64,000 bases of DNA from Planctomycetota bacterium (GTDB lineage Bacteria > Planctomycetota > Phycisphaerae > FEN-1346), in the NCBI GenBank assembly GCA_030602705.1, contig JAUVZF010000011.1, positions 1 through 64,000 of the forward strand, in the 5' to 3' direction. The position numbers were made by a program, and so were the translations under genes. Below, piece by piece: positions 46,265 through 55,346 of the stretch; position 1 is the first letter of the stretch; the number at the start of each line of letters is the position of its first letter. The notes below the pieces were generated by a model. It worked only from the letters and a program-made list of their open reading frames with translations. It was not told the DNA's origin and did not search any database.

Positions 46265-48961
46265 ATGGCCGAGCAGATCAAGGATTTGGACAACCTGAAA
46301 CCCATCGACCACGCGGTGTCCGCCAAGCCGCATACCGCCGTTTACAAGATGCACCGCTATTTCGCGCGGCGGCCGTGGAGCGTTTTTCGGGCGCTCGTCG
46401 AGCATTACTCGAACCCCGGCAGCATAATCCTGGACCCTTTCTGCGGCGGGGGCGTTACCGTTGTCGAGGGGCTGCGACTGCGGCGCAAGGTCATTGCAGT
46501 TGACATCAACCCCTTGGCAACTTTCGTCACGCGCATGGAGGTACTTGAGGCAGAACCGGACGATATACAAGAGGATTTCGAGCGTCTGGGGGCCAGATGC
46601 CGAAACGAGATCGAGGCCTTGTACAAAACACGATGTGAACACTGTCAGCGCCAAGTGACGGCTGAGTGGTTCGAGTGGTCGAATGTCTATGGGTGTCCGT
46701 TCTGCGATAGCGTCAATGTCATCTCCGACTGCGAGAAGCGGCAACCGGGACAATACAAGTGCGTCAAGTGCGAAAAGTGGTTCAAACCCCTGGATGCGAA
46801 ACAGCACTCGCCCATCCTGCTAAACGTATTCGTAAAATGCCCGTCCTGCAAGACCCGCGAGGTCCGGCCTGTTACCGATTGCGACGTTAAGCTTGCTCAG
46901 TCGCTGGCTTCCGTGTTCAAGGCCAAGAGACGGAACCTGGGTGCCCTGATACCCACCGAGCAGATACCAGACGGGAACATGCCACGCGAAAACGCACTAT
47001 CGCGAAGAGGGATACGCTATTTCGCCGACTTTTTCACGAAGCGCAACCTGCTAAGCAACGCGATACTTAGAAAGGCGCTTCGCGCCGCTAACAGCCCCTT
47101 CCTTTGGTTAGCATTTAGCGCGTCTCTGAAGCATACCAACAAACTCGTTCAAAGAGTTAAGGGCTTCGCGGGCGGACAGCCAGAATGGTCACGACACGCT
47201 TTCTGGCCTCCTGAGGTATTTGGCGAGATAAACGTCTGGCGAGCGTTCTCAAAGTCCGTGGCTGCGGTCAAGCGCGGCAAAGCCGAGAGCTATGCCGAGA
47301 TTGGATCTTACGCGGTCGAGGCGTCGAGGTTCGATGATCTCTGTCGAAACGCCACTTTCTACGTCCTGACCCAGTCTGCACACAAACTCCCACTTCCGGA
47401 CAACTCCGTCGATGTTGTGATCACAGATCCGCCCTACGGGGACAACGTTCAGTATATTGAAATGTCGAACTTTTGGCTTGCGTGGCTGCAGGACCACCTC
47501 GGTGTTCCGGTGATCGAGGGCTGCAAGGAAGAGGCGATTGAGACGCGAAGAAGAGGCTTCCCAGGCGCGAAGTCCCACAGGCATTACCGAAACATGCTGC
47601 TCAAGGTGTTTGAAGAATGCTACCGTGTGCTCAAGCCAGGTCGCTGGATGGTGATGACCTTTCACAACAAGAAATTCAGGGTATGGAATGCCCTGCACTT
47701 GGCTGCGCACGACGCTGGCTTTAGGCTGCCCGAACATGACGGGGTGATTTACCAGCCGCCGATTAAGCTGTACGAGTCAATCTCGCACACCAAGTACTCA
47801 GGGGCCATGGTCGGGGACTTCGTGCTATCCTTTGAGAAGGTGGAAGAGCCACCAACGTTGCGCGAGATTGAAAGGGCCGAGATTGGAAGGCACGTTGAAC
47901 GTCTTGCCGCCGAGGCCGTGCTGCACCACCGTGGCGCTTCGCTCTCGACTATCTACATGAAACTGATCCCATGGCTGCTCAACAATAATCTCCTGAACAA
48001 GATCACCGAGAAGGAACTGGCGCCGTATCTCCAGGCCAACTTCGAGGAACGGGAAGGCGTATGGTATCTGAAGGACGAGCCCGACCGCGCCCTGCGGCAA
48101 GACCTGGAACGCTACAGCAAGCAGCACTACAAGGCGTCCTATGACAAACTGGATTTCGTGCCCATCCAGGCCCGTATCGAGTATCTCATTCGGCGTCTTC
48201 TCTACGGCCGTGGATATGCCACACAGGACGACGTGCTGAACCAGATCTACACGAACCTGATCAACTCCAACATGGCGGAGGTCCGCGAGATCCAGCGGGT
48301 CCTTGAGAGCCTTGCGGACCTGGTTCCCTTGGCCGAAGCCGTGGCCGGGCGCGTTGCGAAGAGCAAACGCGGGCGGAAGGTCTGGAAACTCAAGGAGGAC
48401 ATCGAGCGCGAACGTCTTTGGCGCGAAATGGGGGCCGACGTGGAATACCGTCTGGCCAGCAGCGAGGAGTCGGACCACGACCTGGCCATCGCGCGCCTTG
48501 TTGAGATTGCCGGTCTGCGGAAACTCAAGGCGCACATCGGCAGGACGGAGCAGACCAAGTACACCGAGTTCCGCAGGATGAGCAGCCCCCTGCCGAAGCG
48601 GATCCAAGGCTTGCCGAAGGCGGCGCGGCGGATCATTGAGCAGATCGACGTCCTCTGGCACAATGGCGGACGCGGGGTCGTTGCGGCGTTCGAGGTGGAG
48701 CGCACCAGCACCATCACAAGCGGCATCGATCGGTTCCGCAATCTGCTGGCCGTTGTGCGCGAATCCGAGATGCAACTCTACATTGTTGTTCCCAAGGCCC
48801 GCGGCGACGAGGTCCGACGCAAGATAGGCTCGCCCGCCAATCGCAAAGCGGGCTTGCACCGGCGAATCGGCTATGTTTACCTCCAAGACCTACAGATCCG
48901 CAGCCGCGACCCGTCGGTCGTCAAGTTCGAGAAGATCACCCATTATGTGGGGGATAAGTAG
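46265..48961 (+). CDS. DNA methylase fused to zinc-ribbon, winged-helix and nuclease-like regions
   Basis: 898 aa; GGGGGAGAGAC precedes ATG 46265. N-terminal methylase block YKMHRYFARRPWSVF and motif I LDPFCGGGVTV (residue ~57); catalytic motif IV ITDPPYGDN (residue ~388) predicts N6-adenine or N4-cytosine methylation. Between them lie zinc-finger-like pairs CEHCQR..CPFCDS, CVKCEKWF and CPSCKTRE, which may form the target-recognition part. The C-terminus has wHTH-like segments and FEVERTSTITSGIDRFRNLL, a pattern seen in PD-(D/E)xK-type nuclease-like domains. N-terminus resembles the DUF1156-type DNA methylases. It starts a two-gene unit with the next gene, 2 nt apart. Confidence 0.8.
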   Translation: MAEQIKDLDNLKPIDHAVSAKPHTAVYKMHRYFARRPWSVFRALVEHYSNPGSIILDPFCGGGVTVVEGLRLRRKVIAVDINPLATFVTRMEVLEAEPDDIQEDFERLGARCRNEIEALYKTRCEHCQRQVTAEWFEWSNVYGCPFCDSVNVISDCEKRQPGQYKCVKCEKWFKPLDAKQHSPILLNVFVKCPSCKTREVRPVTDCDVKLAQSLASVFKAKRRNLGALIPTEQIPDGNMPRENALSRRGIRYFADFFTKRNLLSNAILRKALRAANSPFLWLAFSASLKHTNKLVQRVKGFAGGQPEWSRHAFWPPEVFGEINVWRAFSKSVAAVKRGKAESYAEIGSYAVEASRFDDLCRNATFYVLTQSAHKLPLPDNSVDVVITDPPYGDNVQYIEMSNFWLAWLQDHLGVPVIEGCKEEAIETRRRGFPGAKSHRHYRNMLLKVFEECYRVLKPGRWMVMTFHNKKFRVWNALHLAAHDAGFRLPEHDGVIYQPPIKLYESISHTKYSGAMVGDFVLSFEKVEEPPTLREIERAEIGRHVERLAAEAVLHHRGASLSTIYMKLIPWLLNNNLLNKITEKELAPYLQANFEEREGVWYLKDEPDRALRQDLERYSKQHYKASYDKLDFVPIQARIEYLIRRLLYGRGYATQDDVLNQIYTNLINSNMAEVREIQRVLESLADLVPLAEAVAGRVAKSKRGRKVWKLKEDIERERLWREMGADVEYRLASSEESDHDLAIARLVEIAGLRKLKAHIGRTEQTKYTEFRRMSSPLPKRIQGLPKAARRIIEQIDVLWHNGGRGVVAAFEVERTSTITSGIDRFRNLLAVVRESEMQLYIVVPKARGDEVRRKIGSPANRKAGLHRRIGYVYLQDLQIRSRDPSVVKFEKITHYVGDK

Positions 48962-48963
48962 CA

Positions 48964-51429
48964 ATGGACGTCTCACCTGATCAACTCGACGAGCGCAGGG
49001 AGTTGCTCCAGCGCTGTCTCGCCATGAGCCCTATTCAGGCTCAATCCTACGCTCAGCGGCTGAGCGACGAGGAGTTCCTCGAGGCGATCAACGGCACCGC
49101 GCGCAGCCTGCTCGGCGTGAACATGAAGCGCCCGGTGGATTTCCCGGACTACTACTTCGGCGAGTTCTACACCATCCAGAACGCACAGGTTATCGCAGGG
49201 AACGTGTGGGAGCAGTTGGAACTCGACATTTTGCAGTGCCTGACGATGGAGCAGGAGGCACGGGAGGTCCTAGAGTTCCTGCTGAATCAACCGGGTTTCC
49301 AGGCCGACTTCACCGGCATCAAGGCGCGGTTTCGGCGGTGGCGGAACACGTTGGACAGCCTGTTGGGATTCAAACTCATCCGCAAATTGCCCGCCAGGGC
49401 GAAGGACGTAACAACCTATGCCCTGTATGATGAGATGGCGCCTCTGCTGAGGCGCGTTCTCGCCTCGCCTGCCAGTCAGGACCTGCCCGTCATCAACTCC
49501 GAAGCCGCCCAAGCCGAGTTAGCACATGTCCAGCACATGGAAAAGGAGTTCGAGGCATACCTGCGCGACCTGCTGGACAGTCGGCTCGAAGAGACCATCG
49601 AGTTCGGGCGGGACCACATGAGCATGGGGGCGGTGACTCACTACTTCGAGGAGCTGTTTGGCCCCATGCTCTACTTCGACATCTTACTGGCCCTCGCACA
49701 GCAATATGGGATGACGGCCACCGACATCATCAACCCCGAAGGCAGCCGCGCAGGAAACACAGGTTTTCACTTGGCGCTGTTCGGGGCGCCCGGGACCGGC
49801 AAGACGTTTGCCGTCAAGGACCTTATCATGGGTGAGGAGGACAAGAATGTTTTGGCCCATGGGCTGCCGGGCCTGAACAGGTATTGCGGGGGCATGACGG
49901 CGGCCAACTTCATCCGGATCGGCGAGGCTTATCAGGGAAAGCGGTTTAACTTTGTGGTCACCGAGTTCAACGACTGGTTCCGCTACAAAGGAATGGTCGA
50001 GCCGCTGAAGTTGGCCCTCGAACAGGGCAGAATTCGATACGAGACCAAGATAGAGAGCATCGGCCCATACCAGTTCAGTTGCTACTTCTCCACGAACTAC
50101 AACACGAAGATAAGCAAAGAAGCAGGGTATCGGGTTACGGTAAGCGACCCCAATTTCAACGCCATCGAGGACCGCATGCTGGTCCGTATGCACCGCATGA
50201 CGAAGCAGCGCCTGCGGGAACTGTCGCGGAACCAGCGCGAACTTGCGATGGGCCGCATGCGAATGCGGCTTGCCGATCAGATACGCGACCACCTAACCCT
50301 TGTGTACGCCATCCAGACGGAGCACCCACTCGTCGAAGACCGCTTCCCTAAGAAGGTCGTTGTGCTTCGGGACGCCTTCTTCCAGGAACTGGAGAAAGCG
50401 CAGGAACTCGTCCTTGCGCAGATCAGGACCGAACTGCAATTCAGTGTGCGCGTGCGCCAGAATGCGATCAAACTGGCCAGCGCGCTGACGCTCTTTTCGT
50501 ATTTCGCTCAGGAGGGAGATAGGCTCGAGATAGGTTCCGACGCCACGAGTTTGGCGATCAAGTTCTTCGTGGAAGAGGTGGCGGTCCGACAGAAGGTGGC
50601 TGTTGATGTCGAGAGCATCCTGTACAACCTTGGCCTTAGCGACATGAACCGGGTTACTGCGGCTACTCTGGGTGCGCGACAACAAACAGTTGGGCAGTCG
50701 GACACGGACGCGGCAACCGCGCTTGACATGCTCCGCAGTCACGTTGAGCACGAACTGCGTCTGCTCGAATCCCGTTACGCCCCTGACCTGGGTTGGGACG
50801 AGCAACTGAAGGACCTCGTTGAAACGCTGGGGCCGCAATGGCAGGGTCTCGACTCAGACGTGCAGAGGTTCCTGAGCACGGGCGAGGTCCTCCTGAAGGA
50901 ACTGGAGCGGCTCGCGGATTCCCAGGCAGATTATGCCGCCGTGGTTATCGAATACTGCAAGGCCTTGGAGAGCCAGTTGCTCAGTTCAATCTTCCTGCCG
51001 TTCAAGAAGTTTCTTCGCGATGGCGGCAAGTTGACCGATCCCAAAACCTACGCTTGCGACTTCGGGGCCCTGCCTTCTTCGCCTTCCGACCGGCGAAGTG
51101 TGGAGCGTACGGTCGGGACCCTCAGGGCCTACCTCGTTGATGACAAGCCTCTAACAATGGGGGCCATGTGGCATGCGCTGCTGAAGGCTCAGCAGACCCC
51201 AAGCCATGCCCCCGTGCTCGCCCTCCTTGTCGAACACATCGAGCAGCGCCAAAGAGGAACCTCGCTGCTGGACGGCTCGTTCATCCGAGATTGGGGCGAT
51301 TTTATTGAGACCTTTCGCAACAGCGCGGCGCATAGCAAGGCGATGACGCTTGACCAGGCCAAGCAGAGCAGGGAGATGTTGTTCGGACATCCGGACTCGC
51401 TCTTCCGCACGCTCCTGGCGATCTGTTAG
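48964..51429 (+). CDS. AAA+ ATPase with HEPN-like C-terminus
   Basis: 821 aa, ATG 48964, two nt after the methylase stop. N-terminal ~240 residues are helical with an wHTH-like region. AAA+ core: Walker A LFGAPGTGKT (residues ~274-281), a Walker B-like FNFVVTEFNDWF in which the usual Asp is Thr, sensor-like CYFSTNYNTK and an arginine-finger region EDRMLVRMHRMTK. C-terminus ends WGDFIETFRNSAAHSKAMTLDQ, i.e. an RxxxxH motif (Arg ~785, His ~790) of the HEPN type used by toxin RNases. A DNA-dependent motor or sensor that gates the neighbour protein is an inference. Confidence 0.75.
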   Translation: MDVSPDQLDERRELLQRCLAMSPIQAQSYAQRLSDEEFLEAINGTARSLLGVNMKRPVDFPDYYFGEFYTIQNAQVIAGNVWEQLELDILQCLTMEQEAREVLEFLLNQPGFQADFTGIKARFRRWRNTLDSLLGFKLIRKLPARAKDVTTYALYDEMAPLLRRVLASPASQDLPVINSEAAQAELAHVQHMEKEFEAYLRDLLDSRLEETIEFGRDHMSMGAVTHYFEELFGPMLYFDILLALAQQYGMTATDIINPEGSRAGNTGFHLALFGAPGTGKTFAVKDLIMGEEDKNVLAHGLPGLNRYCGGMTAANFIRIGEAYQGKRFNFVVTEFNDWFRYKGMVEPLKLALEQGRIRYETKIESIGPYQFSCYFSTNYNTKISKEAGYRVTVSDPNFNAIEDRMLVRMHRMTKQRLRELSRNQRELAMGRMRMRLADQIRDHLTLVYAIQTEHPLVEDRFPKKVVVLRDAFFQELEKAQELVLAQIRTELQFSVRVRQNAIKLASALTLFSYFAQEGDRLEIGSDATSLAIKFFVEEVAVRQKVAVDVESILYNLGLSDMNRVTAATLGARQQTVGQSDTDAATALDMLRSHVEHELRLLESRYAPDLGWDEQLKDLVETLGPQWQGLDSDVQRFLSTGEVLLKELERLADSQADYAAVVIEYCKALESQLLSSIFLPFKKFLRDGGKLTDPKTYACDFGALPSSPSDRRSVERTVGTLRAYLVDDKPLTMGAMWHALLKAQQTPSHAPVLALLVEHIEQRQRGTSLLDGSFIRDWGDFIETFRNSAAHSKAMTLDQAKQSREMLFGHPDSLFRTLLAIC

Positions 51430-51525
51430 GCAGACTGCGCTCGTCACCGGTCGCTGTCCGCGAGCCTTTAGTCATTCGGCATTGGCCCTGCGAGTCAGCG
51501 TTCCAGGCCGTTGTCATCCAGCCGA

Positions 51526-51582
51526 TTGTTAGAACTCTAACAAAATCCTGGCCCTCCCTCCATTTTGTTAGAACTCTAACAA
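51526..51582. promoter_or_regulatory. Paired palindromes TTGTTAGAACTCTAACAA
   Basis: Two identical 18-bp palindromes (8-bp arms around AC) at 51526-51543 and 51565-51582, centres 39 bp apart. The same pair with the same spacing occurs at 63801-63857 in the inverse orientation. Dyad symmetry and helical-turn-related spacing suggest a protein-binding operator pair. Confidence 0.6.
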
Positions 51583-51943
51583 CTTTTCGGGCCTCTGCGG
51601 CCGCTGGTCCGGCCTGCCATTTTGGCATAGGTGACTTACATCAATTTTGCCCCCTCAAAAACCCCTCAAAAACGGAACAAAAACGGACACATAAATCGCA
51701 AAAACGGATCAAAAACCAGCGCGTTTTGCCTTACCTATCTTAACATTTGGGCCCAAATCGCCCCTCACGGGCCAGAATCAACGATTGGAACCAAAAAAAA
51801 ACGCGCATTTGCCCGTTTCGGCAAGGTGAAAATTGACGTAAGTCTTATGCAGGTGGCGGCATATTCCGGCAACGGCGAGACCCGTTCGGCTGCGCTCAGG
51901 GCGGAATCTCGGCTACGATCCGGGTGACAGGCGGCCGGCCGCA
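51526..51943. repeat. ~420-bp repeat, copy A
   Basis: Highly similar to 63421-63857 in inverted orientation. Contents in order: paired palindromes, CCTGCCATTTTGGCATAGGT, tandem AAAAACGGA-type units, a conserved reading frame with TSAFCLTYLNI, and GGCTGCGCTCAGGGCGGAAT at the far end, then GGCCGGCCGCA. The 98-codon ORF 51631-51927 lies inside but has no start site that convinces me. The remainder of 51430-52128 is non-coding. Confidence 0.8.
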
Positions 51944-52128
51944 AGGCAGCAATGAGAAGTTGACGTCGCGGCATCCATCCCCGGCCGATTTGTATTGCCG
52001 TGCGTGCGCCCGCGCCGCCCCGGTGCAGCCGCCGCTGCCGCGACTTGCCGCTGGACAAGGCGGGCCGATTCTGGCAGATTACCTCGGACGCAACCGGCCG
52101 CACGCCAACTCGGAAAGGCACACAGACG

Positions 52129-53823
52129 ATGCGCACCGACGATTCGACCCGGCCCACGGATTTTATCCGCGAGATGGTGGCCGCAGACGTGGCCGCCGGC
52201 AAATGGGACGGCCGGGTGGTCACCCGTTTCCCGCCCGAGCCGAACGGGTACCTGCACATCGGGCACGCCAAGGCCATCGGCATCAATTTCGGCATCGCCG
52301 AGGAGTTCGGCGGGGTGTGCAACCTGCGGTTCGACGACACAAATCCCACCAAAGAGGAGGAAGAGTACGTTGAGGCCATCCAGGAGGACATCCGCTGGCT
52401 CGGATACGAGTGGGACAAACTGTGCTACGCGTCCGACTGCTTCGAGCAGATGTACCAGTATGCGGTCCAACTCATCAAAGACGGCAAGGCGTACGTGGAC
52501 GACCTCTCGGCGGAGGAGATTCGCCTGCATCGCGGCACGCTCACGGACCCCGGCCGCGAGAGCCCGTACCGCGGCCGCAGCGCGGAAGAGAACCTCGACC
52601 TCTTTGAGCGGATGCGAAAGGGCGAGTTTCCCGACGGCTCGCGCGTGCTGCGGGCCAAGATCGACATGGCCTCGCCCAACCTGAACCTGCGCGACCCGGT
52701 CATGTACCGCATCCTGCACGCCGCCCACCACCGCACGGGCGGCGAGTGGTGCATCTACCCGACGTACGACTGGGCGCACGGCCTGGAAGATTCGATTGAG
52801 GGCATCACGCACTCGCTGTGTTCGCTGGAGTTCGAGAACCACCGGCCGCTGTACGACTGGTACCTCGACCAACTGGGCGTCCACCATCCGCAGCAGATCG
52901 AGTTTGCGCGGCTGGAACTGACCCACACCATAATGAGCAAACGGCGCCTCGCGGAACTCGTGGCGGGCGGGTACGTGAGCGGCTGGGCCGATCCGCGGAT
53001 GCCGACGCTGTGCGGCCTGCGGCGTCGCGGGTACACGGCGGAGGCGATACGCAACTTCCTCGGCCGCGCGGGCGTGGCCAAGTTCACGAGCACCGTGGAC
53101 ATTGCGCTGCTGGAGCACTGCCTGCGCGCGGACCTGAACAAGCGCTCGCCCCGCGTCATGGGGGTCCTCAGGCCGCTGAGGGTCGTTATCGACAACTACC
53201 CCGACGGCCGCACGGACGAACTCGACGCCGTCAACAACCCGGAAGACCCGGCCGCCGGCACGCGAAAAGTGCCGTTCTCGAAGGTCCTCTGGATCGAGCG
53301 CGAGGACTTTATGGAGGACCCCCCGAAAAAGTTCTACCGCCTCGCCCCCGGCCGCGAGGTGCGACTGCGGTACGCCTACTTCGTTACCTGCGCCGACGTC
53401 GTGAAGGATGCGGCCGGCGAGGTCACCGAACTTCACTGCACGTACGACCCGGCCACGCGCGGCGGCGATGCGCCCGACGGCCGCAAGGTCAAGGCCACGC
53501 TCCACTGGGTCAGCGCCTCGCACGCCCTGGAGGCCGAGGTGCGGCTGTACGACCACCTCTTTGCGAAAGCGAATCCCGGCGACGTGGCGGAAGGCGGCGA
53601 CTGGAAAGCGGGCATCAACCCCGACTCGCTCCAGGTGCTCGCCGGCTGCAAGGTCGAACCGAGCCTCGCGGGCGCCGAACCCGGCTACCGCTGCCAGTTC
53701 GAGCGGCAAGGGTACTTCTGCGTGGACCACGATTCGTCGCCCGGCCACCTTGTCTTCAACCGCACCGTGACGCTCAAAGACACATGGGCGAAGATCCGGA
53801 AGAAGCAGCAGGAGCATCGGTAG
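52129..53823 (+). CDS. glnS: Glutaminyl-tRNA synthetase
   Basis: 564 aa from ATG 52129 (AAAGG upstream; track start 52000). Class I tRNA synthetase with HIGH-type [13 protein letters not shown] and KMSKS-type TIMSKRRL, plus GlnRS-specific [21 protein letters not shown] and [13 protein letters not shown]. The anticodon-binding beta-barrels follow ([27 protein letters not shown]). Attaches glutamine to tRNA-Gln directly. Confidence 0.94.
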   Translation: MRTDDSTRPTDFIREMVAADVAAGKWDGRVVTRFPPEPNGYLHIGHAKAIGINFGIAEEFGGVCNLRFDDTNPTKEEEEYVEAIQEDIRWLGYEWDKLCYASDCFEQMYQYAVQLIKDGKAYVDDLSAEEIRLHRGTLTDPGRESPYRGRSAEENLDLFERMRKGEFPDGSRVLRAKIDMASPNLNLRDPVMYRILHAAHHRTGGEWCIYPTYDWAHGLEDSIEGITHSLCSLEFENHRPLYDWYLDQLGVHHPQQIEFARLELTHTIMSKRRLAELVAGGYVSGWADPRMPTLCGLRRRGYTAEAIRNFLGRAGVAKFTSTVDIALLEHCLRADLNKRSPRVMGVLRPLRVVIDNYPDGRTDELDAVNNPEDPAAGTRKVPFSKVLWIEREDFMEDPPKKFYRLAPGREVRLRYAYFVTCADVVKDAAGEVTELHCTYDPATRGGDAPDGRKVKATLHWVSASHALEAEVRLYDHLFAKANPGDVAEGGDWKAGINPDSLQVLAGCKVEPSLAGAEPGYRCQFERQGYFCVDHDSSPGHLVFNRTVTLKDTWAKIRKKQQEHR

Positions 53824-53921
53824 CCGCCGGCCGCACGGAACAAGGCTCTCCAGTTCATGCCGCCTCCGGCCCCACGAAATACATGGTGGGTGCAGAGCAG
53901 CCACCGTAGGCGGGTCGGATG

Positions 53922-53944
53922 GCGCCGGGGATAAACCCCGGCGC
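53922..53944. repeat. Dispersed hairpin GCGCCGGGG-ATAAA-CCCCGGCGC
   Basis: The same 9-bp stem and ATAAA loop found in both MITE-like elements (21.66 and 36.30 kb), here alone, downstream of glnS. It probably reflects a spread mini-repeat. Confidence 0.6.
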
Positions 53945-53986
53945 TACCGCCGTGGGCGGGGGGGGGTGCGCCGCGGCGATAACCGT

Positions 53987-54016
53987 TTGACTCCCCCGTC
54001 GCGGCTACGGTATCAT
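53987..54016 (+). promoter_or_regulatory. Sigma-70-like promoter for xylA
   Basis: TTGACT (53987-53992), 18-nt spacer, TATCAT (54011-54016), ~40 nt before ATG 54057. Confidence 0.5.
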
Positions 54017-54056
54017 GCCTCGCGTCCACGATCTCCGGACCCGGAAAGGAACTGTC

Positions 54057-55238
54057 ATGGCCACGAAGCAATCGAAACCGTCCCTGAAACCCCGCCGCCG
54101 CGACAAGTTCGCCTTCGGCATCTGGTGTGTGATGAACCAGGGGGCCGATCCCTTCGGCGTGGCGACGCGGCCGCAAATCACGGGGCTGGAGGCCGTCAAG
54201 GGTCTGGGCAAGCGCGGCGTGTACGGGTTCGAGTATCACGACAACGACCTGTGGCCGCTCAAGGCGAGCGCGGCGAAGCAGCGGGCGGTCGTCAAGGACG
54301 TCAAACGCATCATGCGCACCACGGGCATCCGGTGCACCGCCGCCACGACCAACCTGTTCACCCATCCGGCGTTCAAAGACGGGGCGTTCACGAGCCACGA
54401 CCCCAAGGTGCGGGCCTACGCCGTCCAGAAGGCGATGGTGAACATCGACGTGGCGGCCGAACTCGGCGCAAGGGTCTACATCTTTTGGGGCGGCCGCGAG
54501 GGCGCCGACGTCGACATCGCCAAGGACCCCGTCGAGGCGCTGAAGCGGTTCCGCGACTGCATCAACTTTCTCTCGGAATACGTCCTGGAGCAGAAGCACA
54601 GAATGGTCTTCTCGATCGAGCCGAAGCCCAACGAGCCGCGCTCCGACACGTACCTGCCGACGGCAGGCCATGCCCTGGCGATGATCGCCACGCTCGACCA
54701 TCCGGAGATGGTGGGCGTGAACCCCGAGACGGCCCACATCAAGATGGCGGGGCTCAACCCGCTGCACGAGTTCGCCCAGTGCCTGGAGGCGGGCAAACTC
54801 GTCGATATCCACCTCAACGGCCAGAAGCCGCTGCGGTACGACCAGGACATGAGTTTCGGGTGCGACAACCCCAAGGAGGCGCTCCTGGTCGTCAAACTTC
54901 TCAAGGACTACGCCTACGCCGGCACGAAAACGTTCGACGCCCATCCGTATCGGACGGAGGCCGACCCCTGGGACTTCGTCGAGCGGTGCATGCGGGCCTA
55001 CAAGGCGTACGAGATCAAGGCCGAGCAGGCCGACGCCGACGCCACGCTGTGCCGGATGCTCGAGCAACTCGAAAGGACGGGCGGCGCGAGTTGGGCCAGA
55101 CTCCTCGGCGCCTACTCGGCCGCCGGCGCCGAGAAACTCCGCAAAGCCAAATTCAATCCAGACAAACTGGCCAAACGCAAACTCCTCTACGAACAGATCG
55201 ACCAGCGCCTGACGGAGATCCTGCTGGGCCTGGTCTAG
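54057..55238 (+). CDS. xylA: Xylose isomerase
   Basis: 393 aa from ATG 54057 (AAAGGAAC upstream; track start 54015). Interconverts xylose and xylulose. Family features: FGIWCVMNQGADPFG, FWGGREGADVD, metal-binding EPKPNEPRSDTYLPTAGHALA, GVNPETAHIKMAGLN, FDAHPYRTEAD. Length matches the class I (actinobacterial-type) enzymes. Divalent-metal TIM barrel. Fits with the surrounding sugar-degrading genes; no xylulokinase adjacent. Confidence 0.93.
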   Translation: MATKQSKPSLKPRRRDKFAFGIWCVMNQGADPFGVATRPQITGLEAVKGLGKRGVYGFEYHDNDLWPLKASAAKQRAVVKDVKRIMRTTGIRCTAATTNLFTHPAFKDGAFTSHDPKVRAYAVQKAMVNIDVAAELGARVYIFWGGREGADVDIAKDPVEALKRFRDCINFLSEYVLEQKHRMVFSIEPKPNEPRSDTYLPTAGHALAMIATLDHPEMVGVNPETAHIKMAGLNPLHEFAQCLEAGKLVDIHLNGQKPLRYDQDMSFGCDNPKEALLVVKLLKDYAYAGTKTFDAHPYRTEADPWDFVERCMRAYKAYEIKAEQADADATLCRMLEQLERTGGASWARLLGAYSAAGAEKLRKAKFNPDKLAKRKLLYEQIDQRLTEILLGLV

Positions 55239-55346
55239 ACGTTCGCCGCAGCCATCGAGTGCGGGTGTCCGGGGGGGGGTAGTCTCGTTGCCAAAGCGGC
55301 TCCTTGCCCTCTTTGCCGACGGCGCTGCGCGGTTGGGGATGATGCC

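Noticed and set aside
51660-51715. Possible CRISPR array from AAAAACGGA repeats
   Set aside because: Units are ~10 nt, adjacent, without unique spacers; low-complexity repeat in a dispersed element.
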